This document shows, one piece after another, positions 1 to 8,730 of a DNA stretch of 64,000 nt (within the stretch, counting starts at the first letter, position 1; each line of letters begins with the position of its first letter). The stretch comes from Flavobacteriaceae bacterium (GTDB lineage Bacteria; Bacteroidota; Bacteroidia; Flavobacteriales; Flavobacteriaceae). The stretch covers positions 1 to 64,000 of the forward strand of contig JAIXYI010000018.1 in assembly GCA_027490305.1 (NCBI GenBank), written 5' to 3'. The notes beneath the pieces were generated by a model that was not told where the DNA came from, made no database searches, and saw only the letters and a program-made list of their open reading frames with translations. A program made the translations under genes and the position numbers.

Positions 1-64
1 CGTGGCGGATGTCATCAATAAGACGCTTACTAAATGCTTCGTAATCAAATTTCTCGTTTTCCAT
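1..64 (-). CDS. N-terminal fragment of an unknown protein, possibly an IS256-type transposase
   Basis: Reading the minus strand from the ATG at 64-62 gives 21 residues beginning MENEKFDYEAF before the window ends. The start resembles the N-termini of IS256-family transposases as I remember them from Bacteroidota, but 21 residues cannot settle this. An imperfect inverted repeat lies just upstream (67-101), which would suit either an element end or an operator. The reading frame is seen directly; the family is a guess. Confidence 0.4.
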   Translation of the reverse strand, partial: MENEKFDYEAFSKRLIDDIRH

Positions 65-66
65 AT

Positions 67-101
67 CTGTGTTAAATTACTAAAAAAGTAAATTGACACA
101 G
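67..101. repeat. Imperfect inverted repeat upstream of the truncated frame
   Basis: Bases 67-81 and 87-101 pair at 13 of 15 positions around a central AAAAA. The repeat starts three bases upstream of the start codon of the partial frame on the minus strand. It could be a transposon terminus, an operator or a hairpin. Confidence 0.5.
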
Positions 102-120
102 TTTATTGAACATACTCAAA

Positions 121-237
121 CGGGGAACTGTAACTTTCGAATTTTGACTATCAACCCCTAACTCTCAATCCCCAACTTTCAACTACCAACTATCAACCCT
201 GAACCTTCAACCCCCAACCCTCAACTTTTTCCAAAAA
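121..237. repeat. Low-complexity C/A/T-rich degenerate repeat tract
   Basis: About 110 bases made of loosely repeated units such as CAACYCTCAAC and CAACTATCAAC, almost without G. The units vary in length (about 7-12) and sequence, so this is neither a CRISPR nor a clean tandem array. No reading frame, promoter or hairpin was recognised inside it. Confidence 0.7.
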
Positions 238-309
238 AAAAATCACTACCACTGTAACAAACCAAAACCCGCCTCGTCTTTTATATATCAATCAAACAAT
301 CAGAATCAG

Positions 310-341
310 TAAAACGCCGGGCAATTAGTCCCGGCGTTTTT
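310..341. terminator. Strong bidirectional intrinsic terminator
   Basis: Perfect 11-base arms AAAACGCCGGG and CCCGGCGTTTT surround an 8-base loop, with an A-run on one side and a T-run on the other. No intact gene in the window ends directly at it. It may end transcription coming from left of the window or isolate the GH30 gene to the right. Confidence 0.75.
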
Positions 342-444
342 CTTTTGCATGGCTTACATAAGTCGAAAGTCGAAACTGGTAAAGCACACCAACAACTAGC
401 TACTGACCACCGACAACTAGCTCCCCACTTCTCCCCTTTCTTCG
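342..444. other. Non-coding leader region with short direct repeats before the GH30 gene
   Basis: This stretch carries short repeats (AGTCGAAAGTCGAAA and two copies of ACAACTAGCT) followed by a C/T-rich run. A possible -7 box TACCTTTA at 445-452 lies 19 bases before the GH30 start codon. No -33 TTG is at a good distance. Nothing else was recognised. Confidence 0.4.
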
Positions 445-471
445 TACCTTTAGCGGGCAAACCTGATTTAC

Positions 472-1902
472 ATGAAAGCATACCGTATCGGCATTTTGGC
501 GCTCGCCGCAGTCGTTACCGCCTGTTCACCAAAACTGGCCCCGACGCCAAACACTAACACTACTTCCCAACCAACCGTTGCACAATTCTGGCTCACCACA
601 CCTGATAAATCTGTGCTGTTCAGCCGCCGACCTGACCTAAGCGAAGCGGAAGTCCCGTCAGAAACGACCATTACCGTGGACGCGTCGAAAACCTATCAGG
701 ACATCGATGGTTTCGGACTCTGCCTCACCGGGGGAAGCGCACAATTAATCAGTCGTATGTCGCCCGGAGCACAGACGGCACTCTTACAAGAACTTTTTGG
801 CACAGACGGCAACCAAATCGGATTGAGCGTGTTGCGACTGAGTATAGGATCATCCGATCTTGACGACCGCATCTTTTCGTATGACGATCTTCCCGTCGGA
901 CAAACCGATCCTGAACTGCAACGGTTCAGTATCGAAAACGACCGCCGCACCGGCCTGATTGACATCCTCAAAAAAATAAAGGCCATCAACCCCAACCTCT
1001 ATTTAATGGGCTCGCCCTGGTCGGCTCCGATCTGGATGAAAACCAACGGCTATGCCAAGGGCGGCAGTCTCAAAACCGAATACTATTCGGTCTACGCGCA
1101 GTATTTCGTGAAGTATATCAAGGCTATGGAGGCGGAAGGGCTGCCCATCGATGCCATCACCATCCAAAACGAACCACTGCATCCGGGAAACACTCCGAGT
1201 ATGTATATGGAAGCGAAACAACAGGCGGTTTTTGTCTCAAAACACCTGGGGCCCGCCTTCGCGAAAGCAGGCATACGTACCAAAATCATCCTGTACGACC
1301 ATAACTGTGACCGCCCCGATTACCCGATTTCCATCCTCGATGATCCCTCCGCCAAAGCCTTTTCCGACGGTTCGGCCTTCCACCTCTATGGCGGCACTGT
1401 TGACGCGATGACGAAGGTTCACGACGCACATCCGGACCGAAACCTTTATTTCACCGAGCAGTGGACAGGAGGTCCTGGCGATTTCCCGAACGACCTGAAA
1501 TGGAATATCGAGAACCTGACCATCGGTGCCTCCCGTAACTGGAGCCGCATGGTGTTGCAATGGAACCTGGCCTCCGACCCGCAGTATAACCCGCATACCG
1601 ATGACGGAGGCTGCACGTCGTGTATGGGCGCCATTACCCTCGACGGAAATGAGGTGAAACGCAACGTCGCCTATTATCACCTGGCACACGCTGCGAAATT
1701 CGTCCGCCGCGGATCGAAACGCATCGAAAGCAACCTTATAGAGGGATTGCCGAACGTGGCGTTCCTGACACCAGACGGCAGGAAAGTTGTGATTGCAGTT
1801 AACACATCGGCGTCCGGAAGGGGTTTTTCGATTTCCGCAAACGGACGGGCCTATGCCGCCTATCTGGGCACCGGAGCCGTCGGTACGTTTATTCTACCCT
1901 AA
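472..1902 (+). CDS. GH30-family glycoside hydrolase, lipoprotein
   Basis: A 476-residue predicted retaining beta-glycosidase of family GH30 (glucosylceramidase / beta-1,6-glucanase type), probably acting in the periplasm or at the outer membrane. A signal peptide ends in a lipobox VTAC with Cys18. The acid/base Glu is expected at residue 234 (QNEP) and the nucleophile Glu at 329 (FTEQW), both where the family has them. There are no acidic residues just after the Cys, so surface export is not suggested. The next gene, hutG, starts 11 bases after the stop, so the two may share a message, though no metabolic link is obvious. The true substrate (beta-1,6-glucan, glucosylceramide or another) cannot be read from the sequence. 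Confidence 0.88.
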   Translation: MKAYRIGILALAAVVTACSPKLAPTPNTNTTSQPTVAQFWLTTPDKSVLFSRRPDLSEAEVPSETTITVDASKTYQDIDGFGLCLTGGSAQLISRMSPGAQTALLQELFGTDGNQIGLSVLRLSIGSSDLDDRIFSYDDLPVGQTDPELQRFSIENDRRTGLIDILKKIKAINPNLYLMGSPWSAPIWMKTNGYAKGGSLKTEYYSVYAQYFVKYIKAMEAEGLPIDAITIQNEPLHPGNTPSMYMEAKQQAVFVSKHLGPAFAKAGIRTKIILYDHNCDRPDYPISILDDPSAKAFSDGSAFHLYGGTVDAMTKVHDAHPDRNLYFTEQWTGGPGDFPNDLKWNIENLTIGASRNWSRMVLQWNLASDPQYNPHTDDGGCTSCMGAITLDGNEVKRNVAYYHLAHAAKFVRRGSKRIESNLIEGLPNVAFLTPDGRKVVIAVNTSASGRGFSISANGRAYAAYLGTGAVGTFILP

Positions 1903-1913
1903 CCTTCTGTAGC

Positions 1914-2708
1914 ATGGCCGTTTACGACATCCTCTACCCTACCGCACCCGAGGTGCCTATCGTCATCAGTTCGCCCCACTCGGGTGTGGCTTTTCCCGAT
2001 GACATCCGCCGGAGACTCCATCCTGAGATGGCGGCCCGACCCGACGACGCCGATTGGTTCATTGACCGACTCTACGATTTTGCCCCGGCTATGGGCATTA
2101 CGTTCATCACCGCCCATTATTGCCGTTGGGTAATAGACCTCAACCGCGACCCCAAAAGCATCCCGCTTTACAACGACGGCCGCGTGATTACGGGGTTGGT
2201 GCCACTCACGGATTTCAACGGTCGCCGACTTTATGAAGGTCTGGAGCCGGACCAGGCCGAAATCGAACGCCGCGTGTCCGACTTCTACGAACCTTACCAC
2301 CAAAAAGTCGGCGAGTTATTGGAGAATTTGAAAGCACGACACGGAAAGGTGCTTCTGTTCGACGCGCATTCCATCCGGAAAGTGGTACCCGGTATACAAG
2401 AGGCGCCGTTTCCGGATCTGATACTGGGAGACAACGACGGGTCATCTGCTGGGTCCTCCATCATTTCGATGGCTTACGATGCGCTGCAACGCGGAGGGTA
2501 TGAACTTGAACACAATACGCCTTTTAAAGGAGGCTATATTACGCGTTTCTTCGGCCAACCCGACCAGGGTGTGCACGCGCTTCAACTGGAGATGGCCAAA
2601 ACCAATTATATGGATGACACCGAAATGGAATGGCATCCGGAACGCGCAGCCCGGATCCGACAATTGCTAGTACGCGTATTTGAATCTTTGATAACAGAAC
2701 TCGCATGA
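1914..2708 (+). CDS. hutG: N-formylglutamate amidohydrolase
   Basis: A 264-residue protein of the N-formylglutamate deformylase family, which splits N-formyl-L-glutamate into glutamate and formate in the two-step ending of histidine breakdown. Family features are the early SSPHSG motif, a conserved DADWFID stretch and DLNRDP. The ATG of hutF overlaps its stop (ATGA at 2705-2708), and HutF makes exactly its substrate, which strongly supports the assignment. Cytoplasmic; no signal peptide. The other hut genes (hutH, hutU, hutI) are not in the window. Confidence 0.9.
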   Translation: MAVYDILYPTAPEVPIVISSPHSGVAFPDDIRRRLHPEMAARPDDADWFIDRLYDFAPAMGITFITAHYCRWVIDLNRDPKSIPLYNDGRVITGLVPLTDFNGRRLYEGLEPDQAEIERRVSDFYEPYHQKVGELLENLKARHGKVLLFDAHSIRKVVPGIQEAPFPDLILGDNDGSSAGSSIISMAYDALQRGGYELEHNTPFKGGYITRFFGQPDQGVHALQLEMAKTNYMDDTEMEWHPERAARIRQLLVRVFESLITELA

Positions 2709-4069
2709 CGACCTATCGGTTCAAGGGACTTCTCACGGAAAACGGATGGCTTGACGATGCCTGCGTGCGCCTCGACGAAAAAGGTATCATCCAATCGATC
2801 ACAAGCGGAGGCGACGGCGATCATGTTGCGGGATACGCCCTGCCGGGTTTCCAAAACGCGCATTCCCACGCCTTCCAATATGCCATGGCCGGATTGGCCG
2901 AGCTACACGAAGGCGACGGTATACCCGACGATTTCTGGAGCTGGCGGACGGCGATGTACAACCTCGCCCTTACGCTCGATCCTGACCAGATGGAGGCAGT
3001 AGCTACTATGCTGTATGCTGAAATGGCACGGCACGGCTACACAGCGGTTGCGGAATTCCATTACGTACACCACGATCGCGATGGCCGTCCTTACGACAAC
3101 CTGGCTGAAATGGGAAGTCGACTGATTGCAGCCGCACAAAAAGCAGGCATCCGGATTACCCTTGTGCCGATGTTTTACCAACAGGGCGGCTTTGGGATGG
3201 CACCCCTGGAAAAACAGAAACGGTTCATCTCCGCCAGCCCCGACGATTATGGGAAACTGTTGGAAGCCACGGCGGCGGCCTGTAGGCATTATGACGGTGC
3301 CCGATACGGAACCGGTATCCACTCGCTTCGGGCGGTGAAACCGGCTGATATCGTGGCAGTAACCCATGGGATGGATGCATCGCGACCGTTCCACATTCAT
3401 GTTTCGGAGCAATTAAAGGAAATAGAAGATAGCATCGCGTTTCTCGGAAAACGCCCCGTACAATGGTTACTCGACCATTGTGCGGTTAACGAGCAGTTCC
3501 ACCTCGTTCACGCCACCCATCTGGATGATGCGGAAGTCAATGGTATCGCGAAAAGTGGCGCCCATGTGGTCATTTGTCCGTCAACGGAAGGCAATCTCGG
3601 CGATGGTCTTTTCCGTTATGCCGACTTCGCCGCAGCAGGTGGACGCTGGAGTATTGGTACGGACAGTCACGTTGGACTCAACCCGTTTGAAGAACTACGG
3701 CTGCTCGATTATGGACAGCGGCTTTCGACGCATAAGCGGACGACCTATTTCCGTCCGGGAAAAGGCGATAGTGGTTTCAATGCGCTCCGTATGGCCTGGG
3801 AATCGGGCCGGCGCGCCATGGGAGAAACATCTGAACACTTTTTTGCGGTAGGATCACCATTCGATGCCGTCGTGATGAAAGCCAGTACCCCACTTATCGC
3901 AACAGCAAGTGTCCAGAACCGATGCAACACCTTCGTATATACGTCGGATGCCTCAGACATAATGGGAACCATTGTCTCGGGAAAATGGATTAGCCGTGAC
4001 GGGCAACACCCTGACGGGGACATACAGCAACGATTCGTGTCGACCCTTCGGGAGTTACGATTACGGTAA
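2705..4069 (+). CDS. hutF: Formimidoylglutamate deiminase
   Basis: A 454-residue amidohydrolase-superfamily enzyme that converts N-formimidoyl-L-glutamate to N-formyl-L-glutamate and ammonia. Metal-binding signatures are the N-terminal NAHSHAFQ, the FHYVHHD stretch, a later HVSEQ, HATHLD and the GTDSHVGLNP motif, together typical of HutF rather than of other amidohydrolases. It overlaps hutG by four bases (ATGA), implying translational coupling. A terminator follows at 4078-4101. Together with HutG this gives the five-step histidine route through formylglutamate. Confidence 0.92.
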   Translation: MTTYRFKGLLTENGWLDDACVRLDEKGIIQSITSGGDGDHVAGYALPGFQNAHSHAFQYAMAGLAELHEGDGIPDDFWSWRTAMYNLALTLDPDQMEAVATMLYAEMARHGYTAVAEFHYVHHDRDGRPYDNLAEMGSRLIAAAQKAGIRITLVPMFYQQGGFGMAPLEKQKRFISASPDDYGKLLEATAAACRHYDGARYGTGIHSLRAVKPADIVAVTHGMDASRPFHIHVSEQLKEIEDSIAFLGKRPVQWLLDHCAVNEQFHLVHATHLDDAEVNGIAKSGAHVVICPSTEGNLGDGLFRYADFAAAGGRWSIGTDSHVGLNPFEELRLLDYGQRLSTHKRTTYFRPGKGDSGFNALRMAWESGRRAMGETSEHFFAVGSPFDAVVMKASTPLIATASVQNRCNTFVYTSDASDIMGTIVSGKWISRDGQHPDGDIQQRFVSTLRELRLR

Positions 4070-4077
4070 AAATAAAA

Positions 4078-4101
4078 GGCGCCCCGAAAGGCGCCTTTTT
4101 T
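4078..4101. terminator. Bidirectional terminator between hutF and the convergent membrane-protein gene
   Basis: Arms AAGGCGCC and GGCGCCTT flank a short CGAAA-type loop and are followed by a T-run on the plus strand. The A-run on the other side would serve the minus-strand gene ending at 4100. Confidence 0.85.
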
Positions 4102-5209
4102 ACTTCATGGCCGTAGTCCTGTCGGCAGTTAGTACCGAAATCTGTATGGACGAGAGATCGGCCAAGGCCTCGGTCAACTGTCGTTGGGGCGTGTCAAAAA
4201 GGGTGTAATCGAGTGAAATTTGGCAACAGGCAGAAGCAGTGGCATTGTAGCTTTCGACGGCTTTACGTACTGCTGCTACCTGCGCAGTGTGCGAATGGAT
4301 GTAATCGCCAACGGAGCCGTCCTGTAATACAAATCCCGACTTCTCAAAATCGGGTGGAATAGTAGGCATACCCGTTTGTTCCGCAATGAACTGCGCTTTG
4401 AGGGCCTGGCACTTCTGGAAGACGACTTCAGCCGGACCGTCAAGCCATGTGGCCGCCCGTAACCGCGATACCAACTGCTCCTCCCTGACAAAAGCGTGGG
4501 TTTTAGCGACAAACAGTTCCTGCGAGGCGGTGGGCGTGCGGATCAACATCAGCAGTAATCCGGCACCGGAAACAATCAACATTGACGTTACTATGGTGTT
4601 CAGTTTGCGCTCGGCGCGGCGAATTCCGGCATAAAAGTAAAGCGGTAGGAAAACCAATAGCAGAACGGCCAGCGATCCCATCACCATGGCATTGGCGCCC
4701 GGCCAGTGTTGCATCTTAAACAAAATACCCAACGTCACCAGGACCGAACAGAACATCCCAACCAACAACACAATTTTGTCGGCGGTAGCGGCTTTTTCCT
4801 TCACTTTCAACACAAAAAGGAGGGGTAAGAAAAGGAAACTTAGCAGAACGACCCCCAGTGTGAGGAAAATCGCAGCGCCGGGCAGGTGCAGGAATTTAAA
4901 AACGGTTCCGGCAATAAGGAAAGACACCGATACGGTGCCGCTTCCCAACATTATTTTTTTCATGACGTAATAATTCTTAAAAGTTAGCAATCGGATGGTT
5001 TCTTCTTCGATCTCACCCAACTCCTTTTCGTAAAAAGAAGCAATGGTGCGTCGATAGAAGCCTTCGAAGTCATCCTTCCCATCGAAGGTATCCTCCAGGA
5101 TACAACAAACATGGTCCAATAGGTCGTGCTGCAGGCTAACCCACTCGATGCCACGTGCACGTATGTCATCGGCTATGAACGCTATCTGGTGTTCGCTGAG
5201 GGTATACAT
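4100..5209 (-). CDS. PadR-linked membrane protein with two GldL-like FKxxHxPGA repeats
   Basis: A 369-residue protein of unknown function. Residues 1-75 are a soluble helical domain with a DLLDHVCC motif, like domains I have seen next to PadR regulators in Bacteroidota. Then come about five membrane spans with two copies of one unit exactly 60 residues apart: FKFLHLPGA at 104-112 and FKMQHWPGA at 164-172. The same kind of FKxxHxPGA motif occurs in the membrane part of the gliding/T9SS motor protein GldL. The C-terminal 150 residues are soluble and probably outside the cytoplasm. It follows padR with a TGATG overlap, so both are likely under the operator at 5577-5597. The function and the reason for the GldL-like unit are unknown. 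Confidence 0.8.
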   Translation of the reverse strand: MYTLSEHQIAFIADDIRARGIEWVSLQHDLLDHVCCILEDTFDGKDDFEGFYRRTIASFYEKELGEIEEETIRLLTFKNYYVMKKIMLGSGTVSVSFLIAGTVFKFLHLPGAAIFLTLGVVLLSFLFLPLLFVLKVKEKAATADKIVLLVGMFCSVLVTLGILFKMQHWPGANAMVMGSLAVLLLVFLPLYFYAGIRRAERKLNTIVTSMLIVSGAGLLLMLIRTPTASQELFVAKTHAFVREEQLVSRLRAATWLDGPAEVVFQKCQALKAQFIAEQTGMPTIPPDFEKSGFVLQDGSVGDYIHSHTAQVAAVRKAVESYNATASACCQISLDYTLFDTPQRQLTEALADLSSIQISVLTADRTTAMK

Positions 5210-5547
5210 CAGGCCGTTTGGGGCTTTATGTCAAGTAAAAATTGCATCGTCTCGAAGAACTCGGTCAACTCGGATACCTTTTCAGAAATACGCGATGAGC
5301 CCTTCGGACTAAGCGAATAGTATTTGCGGACGCGTTTTCCGATAAACTCCGTCTCTACCGTTACCAGCCCGTCGGCTTCCAACGCATGCAGCGTCGGATA
5401 CAACGCCCCTTCCGTTATGTGGATGCGGTCACCGCTGAGTTCCTTCACGCGTTGGGTGATTTCATATCCATACATCCGTCCTTTCACCTCTAACTGCTTT
5501 AGCACGATAGTTTTGAGGGTTCCCTTAATCAATTCTGATGAAAACAT
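5209..5547 (-). CDS. PadR-family transcriptional regulator
   Basis: A 112-residue PadR-type winged-helix repressor. The recognition region reads ITEGALYPTLHALEADGLV, the hallmark of the family, followed by a charged C-terminal dimerisation helix. It is first in a two-gene operon with the membrane protein at 4100-5209 (stop and start share one base). The upstream region has a perfect 8-base inverted repeat, ATACATAA-N5-TTATGTAT, overlapping the -7 box, consistent with self-repression. The ligand is unknown. Confidence 0.92.
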   Translation of the reverse strand: MFSSELIKGTLKTIVLKQLEVKGRMYGYEITQRVKELSGDRIHITEGALYPTLHALEADGLVTVETEFIGKRVRKYYSLSPKGSSRISEKVSELTEFFETMQFLLDIKPQTA

Positions 5548-5571
5548 ACTATTCGATTTATATACCTAACA

Positions 5572-5579
5572 CAAATATA
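5572..5579 (-). promoter_or_regulatory. -7 box of the padR operon
   Basis: Minus strand TATATTTG matches the Bacteroidota -7 consensus TAnnTTTG, 24 bases before the padR start codon. No clear -33 TTG is present, which would fit a promoter that needs regulation. Confidence 0.6.
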
Positions 5580-5597
5580 CATAAGTTTATTATGTAT
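5577..5597. promoter_or_regulatory. Palindromic operator, likely for the PadR protein
   Basis: ATACATAA (5577-5584), five bases, then TTATGTAT (5590-5597) form a perfect inverted repeat. PadR proteins typically bind ATGT/ACAT dyads of this size. It overlaps the upstream edge of the -7 box, so binding would block RNA polymerase. Confidence 0.7.
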
Positions 5598-5616
5598 TAA
5601 AAAAGAAAAATAAAAA

Positions 5617-5637
5617 AACCCGGGATATTCCCGGGTT
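5617..5637 (-). terminator. Terminator of secDF
   Basis: AACCCGGGA and TCCCGGGTT form a perfect 9-base stem with a 3-base loop, followed on the minus strand by a run of T. It lies 20 bases after the secDF stop. Confidence 0.9.
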
Positions 5638-5656
5638 CTGTATGTAGAAAACTAGC

Positions 5657-8605
5657 TTACTCTTTGTTGTGCTCTTCTTCGATACGCTTGTGCTCCGAAT
5701 CCGGAATGGTGTCGCAAAGCACTGGTGTCGCGATGAAAAGAGACGAGTATGTACCTACGACGATACCAATCAACATCGCGAAGATGAAGCCGCGGATGGA
5801 TTCACCGCCGAAGATAAACATGATCACCAACACGAAAATCATACTCAGCGACGTGTTGAGTGTACGTGACATGGTGGAGTTAATCGACTGGTTCACGATA
5901 TGGTTAAAAGAACCTTTTGTTTTACCACCAAGGTATTCACGCACCCTGTCAAATACGATTACCGTATCGTTCATCGAATATCCGATTACGGTCAGAATCG
6001 CCGCAATAAAGTGCTGGTCGATTTCCATACCGAATGGCATGTATTTCCAAAGAAGCGAATAAAGACCCAATACGAAGATTACGTCGTGGGCTACCGCTGC
6101 AATCGCACCAAGGCTGTACTGCCACTTACGGAAACTCACGAAGAGGTAGATGAACACGATGGCCATCGCACCGATAACCGCCCAGAAAGCGTTACTCTTG
6201 ATGTCTTTTGCACGATCCGCAGTCACTTTATAAGAGTCGAGGATACCGGCTGTTTTACCGTCGTAAATATTGACGAAGTTCTCATACCCCATATCTTTCA
6301 AGAAGTGTTTTTTCACCGCGTCATACAACATATGCGTGATCTTCTCGTCAAGTTTCAGGGTATTACCCGTTTGTTCCATACCGTATTTGGTCACGACTTT
6401 GATCTGGTTGTCGGAACCGAATTTCTTCACCTCGGCGCTTCCGAATACGGCAATCAGTTCATCACGTACTTCATCCGGACTTACATTCTGGTCAAAACGA
6501 ACCTGGTAGGTACGTCCGCCTACGAATTCCACGCTTTGGTTGAGTCCGTGTGTCATCAACGAAACGATACATACAATCGTCACGACGGCTGAGAACGCGT
6601 ACGTCCACTTCTTGATACGTAGGAAGTCGAAGTTGAACTTGGTAAACCAGTTCTTTGACATATTCGTTACGAACGTCAGCTTACGGCCTCGGGCAGCATC
6701 GCGATCCAGGAAGATACGGGAGATGAAGATAGAGGTGTAAAGTGATGTCACGATACCGATAAGGAGCGTGATCGCGAATCCTTTGATAGGCCCCGTACCA
6801 AACGTGACGAGTACGATACCTGTCAGGATGTGGGTTACGTTCGCATCGATAATCGAACGCATCGCACCTTTCCAACCGAACGACGTCTTGATAGCGTCCT
6901 CCAGCGATTTACCGGAACGAAGTTCTTCCTTCGCCCGTTCATAGATGATGATGTTGGCGTCAACCGCAGTACCCATTGTCAATACGATACCGGCGATACC
7001 TGGAAGGGTAAGCACGAAACCGAAATTCACCATTACGCCAAACAGGAACAAGAGGTTCACGGCAAGCGCAATGTTCGCGTAAAGACCGGCACGACCGTAG
7101 TACACGATCATCCAAAGTGATACGAGAAGAAGACCTATGATAGACGACGTAATACCGTTGTCAATAGCTTCCTGACCCAATGAAGGTCCCACCACCTGTG
7201 ACTGAACAATCTCGGCTGACGCTGGAAGTTTTCCGGCGCGCAGTACGTTCGCAAGGTCTTTCGTCTCTGTCACGCTGAACTTTCCGGTGATAATCGAGCT
7301 TCCACCCGAGATAGCACCTGTGGTAACACCTGGTGCGGAATATACGACATTGTCGAGTACGATAGCGATGAAGCCTTGTGTACGATGTGCCTCGCCGGTC
7401 ATCTGTTCCCAAACGCGGGCACCGGTCGTATTCATCTGCATGGATACCGAAGGACGACCCATTTGGTCGAAATCGTCGCGGGCTTCGATGATGACACCAC
7501 CGCTCAGTGGCGCTTCATCACTCTTGTTACCGCGAAGCGCATACAGATCGGCTGATTCGCCTGTTTCTTTTTTGGTTTTTTCGTCAACGATAGGCTCACT
7601 TTTACCCCATACGAACTTCGCATAGCGCAGGTTACCTGGCAATGCGGCACGTACTTCAGGGCTGCGGAGATATCCTCCGACAGTAGCCGTGTCATTGATA
7701 TTGAATTTTGCTACGATAGGTCCGCCGCCGCCGCCGATTACTTTACCCAGAATCGGTTCCTTTTTCAGGTCTTTCTTTGATTTCTCATCCTCACTCGCCA
7801 ATTTGGCACCCAATGAATCAGCCGGCTTTTCAGCACCACCTTTCTGTTTCGCCTTTACGATGTCGTTGGCTTTGATAAGGAACGGGTAAACGTCGTTCGC
7901 AGTATAGGTCATCCAGAACTCCAACTGTGCCGTCTGGCTGAGGAGTGTATTGATACGATTTACGTCTTTTGCACCTGGAAGCTCTACTAGGATACGTCCG
8001 GAATTACCCAAACGCTGGATGTTCGGCTGCACGACACCGAACTTGTCGATACGTTTGTTCAATACCTCAAAGGCACTGTTTACCGATTCGTCTACCTTCT
8101 CGCGTAGCACTTTCTGCACTTCTGCATCCGTCATTGACGTGTTGACCTTCTCGAGGTTACGGTTGGCAAAGAGATCCGGTGAACTGAGTCTCGTTCCTCC
8201 GTTGTCAGCCTCAAATGCGCGGAAAAACGCATCGAGGTAACTTTCGTTTCCTTGTTTGTCTTTCTCTGCAGTTTCAAGAGCCTTGAGGAAGGACGGGTTT
8301 TTCGAGTTGTTCGAAAGCCCGAGGAGGATGTCCTTTACCGAAATCTCGAGGATGACGTTGATACCGCCCTCGAGGTCGAGTCCTTTGTTGATCTTGCGCT
8401 TCGCAACATCTTCATAGGTGTAATTCAGGAAAACCTCTTCTTTTTTCTTCTTGTTCAGGAATTCAATCTCCTTAGCACTGTCTCCTTTGGCAAATTCTTT
8501 GGCCTCCTGCTCGACACCGTCGGCGATGAACGTGAACGACAACTGGTAAATACTCACCAGTCCGAACAAAATGGCAAAAAATTTAATGAGTCCCTTGTTC
8601 TGCAT
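5657..8605 (-). CDS. secDF: SecDF fused protein-export membrane protein
   Basis: A 982-residue SecD-SecF fusion that uses the proton gradient to pull proteins through SecYEG on the outer side of the inner membrane. The SecD half has a first membrane span at 8-27, the GLDLEGG motif near residue 75, a large periplasmic P1 region with a low-complexity lysine-rich insert, and five further spans including AVDANIIIYERAKEE. The SecF half starts near residue 670 and carries VEFVGGRTYQV and NDTVIVFDRVRE. Fusion is the normal form in Bacteroidota. It has its own promoter and a structured leader of about 120 bases. Confidence 0.97.
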   Translation of the reverse strand: MQNKGLIKFFAILFGLVSIYQLSFTFIADGVEQEAKEFAKGDSAKEIEFLNKKKKEEVFLNYTYEDVAKRKINKGLDLEGGINVILEISVKDILLGLSNNSKNPSFLKALETAEKDKQGNESYLDAFFRAFEADNGGTRLSSPDLFANRNLEKVNTSMTDAEVQKVLREKVDESVNSAFEVLNKRIDKFGVVQPNIQRLGNSGRILVELPGAKDVNRINTLLSQTAQLEFWMTYTANDVYPFLIKANDIVKAKQKGGAEKPADSLGAKLASEDEKSKKDLKKEPILGKVIGGGGGPIVAKFNINDTATVGGYLRSPEVRAALPGNLRYAKFVWGKSEPIVDEKTKKETGESADLYALRGNKSDEAPLSGGVIIEARDDFDQMGRPSVSMQMNTTGARVWEQMTGEAHRTQGFIAIVLDNVVYSAPGVTTGAISGGSSIITGKFSVTETKDLANVLRAGKLPASAEIVQSQVVGPSLGQEAIDNGITSSIIGLLLVSLWMIVYYGRAGLYANIALAVNLLFLFGVMVNFGFVLTLPGIAGIVLTMGTAVDANIIIYERAKEELRSGKSLEDAIKTSFGWKGAMRSIIDANVTHILTGIVLVTFGTGPIKGFAITLLIGIVTSLYTSIFISRIFLDRDAARGRKLTFVTNMSKNWFTKFNFDFLRIKKWTYAFSAVVTIVCIVSLMTHGLNQSVEFVGGRTYQVRFDQNVSPDEVRDELIAVFGSAEVKKFGSDNQIKVVTKYGMEQTGNTLKLDEKITHMLYDAVKKHFLKDMGYENFVNIYDGKTAGILDSYKVTADRAKDIKSNAFWAVIGAMAIVFIYLFVSFRKWQYSLGAIAAVAHDVIFVLGLYSLLWKYMPFGMEIDQHFIAAILTVIGYSMNDTVIVFDRVREYLGGKTKGSFNHIVNQSINSTMSRTLNTSLSMIFVLVIMFIFGGESIRGFIFAMLIGIVVGTYSSLFIATPVLCDTIPDSEHKRIEEEHNKE

Positions 8606-8631
8606 TATTCGTAATGTTTATTGATTTTCAC

Positions 8632-8650
8632 TGCGCAAAATCAAATGCGC
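8632..8650 (-). promoter_or_regulatory. Leader hairpin 2 of secDF
   Basis: On the minus strand GCGCA and TGCGC pair around a T-rich loop, 27 bases before the secDF start codon, between the promoter-proximal hairpin and the gene. Confidence 0.45.
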
Positions 8651-8682
8651 TTTTTCAATTTGTTTGGTTTTGTAAAAATTTT

Positions 8683-8722
8683 TCAAAAAACCCGCCAGAT
8701 TCGTATTTCAGGCGTTTTTTTT
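8683..8722 (-). promoter_or_regulatory. Leader hairpin 1 of secDF, terminator-like
   Basis: Minus-strand CGCC and GGCG, extended by A-run and T-run pairing, form a hairpin directly after the expected transcription start and are followed by TTTTTT. The GC part of the stem is only four base pairs, so efficient termination is doubtful. Confidence 0.4.
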
Positions 8723-8730
8723 AAAACAGG

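Noticed and set aside
121..237. Possible CRISPR array
   Set aside because: Units vary in length and sequence, with no constant repeat and no unique spacers of equal length; no cas genes nearby.
5900..6592. Plus-strand reading frame of 230 residues opposite secDF
   Set aside because: Antisense to the SecF half with no family match.
5657..8605. SecD-SecF fusion as a novelty
   Set aside because: This fusion is normal in Bacteroidota.
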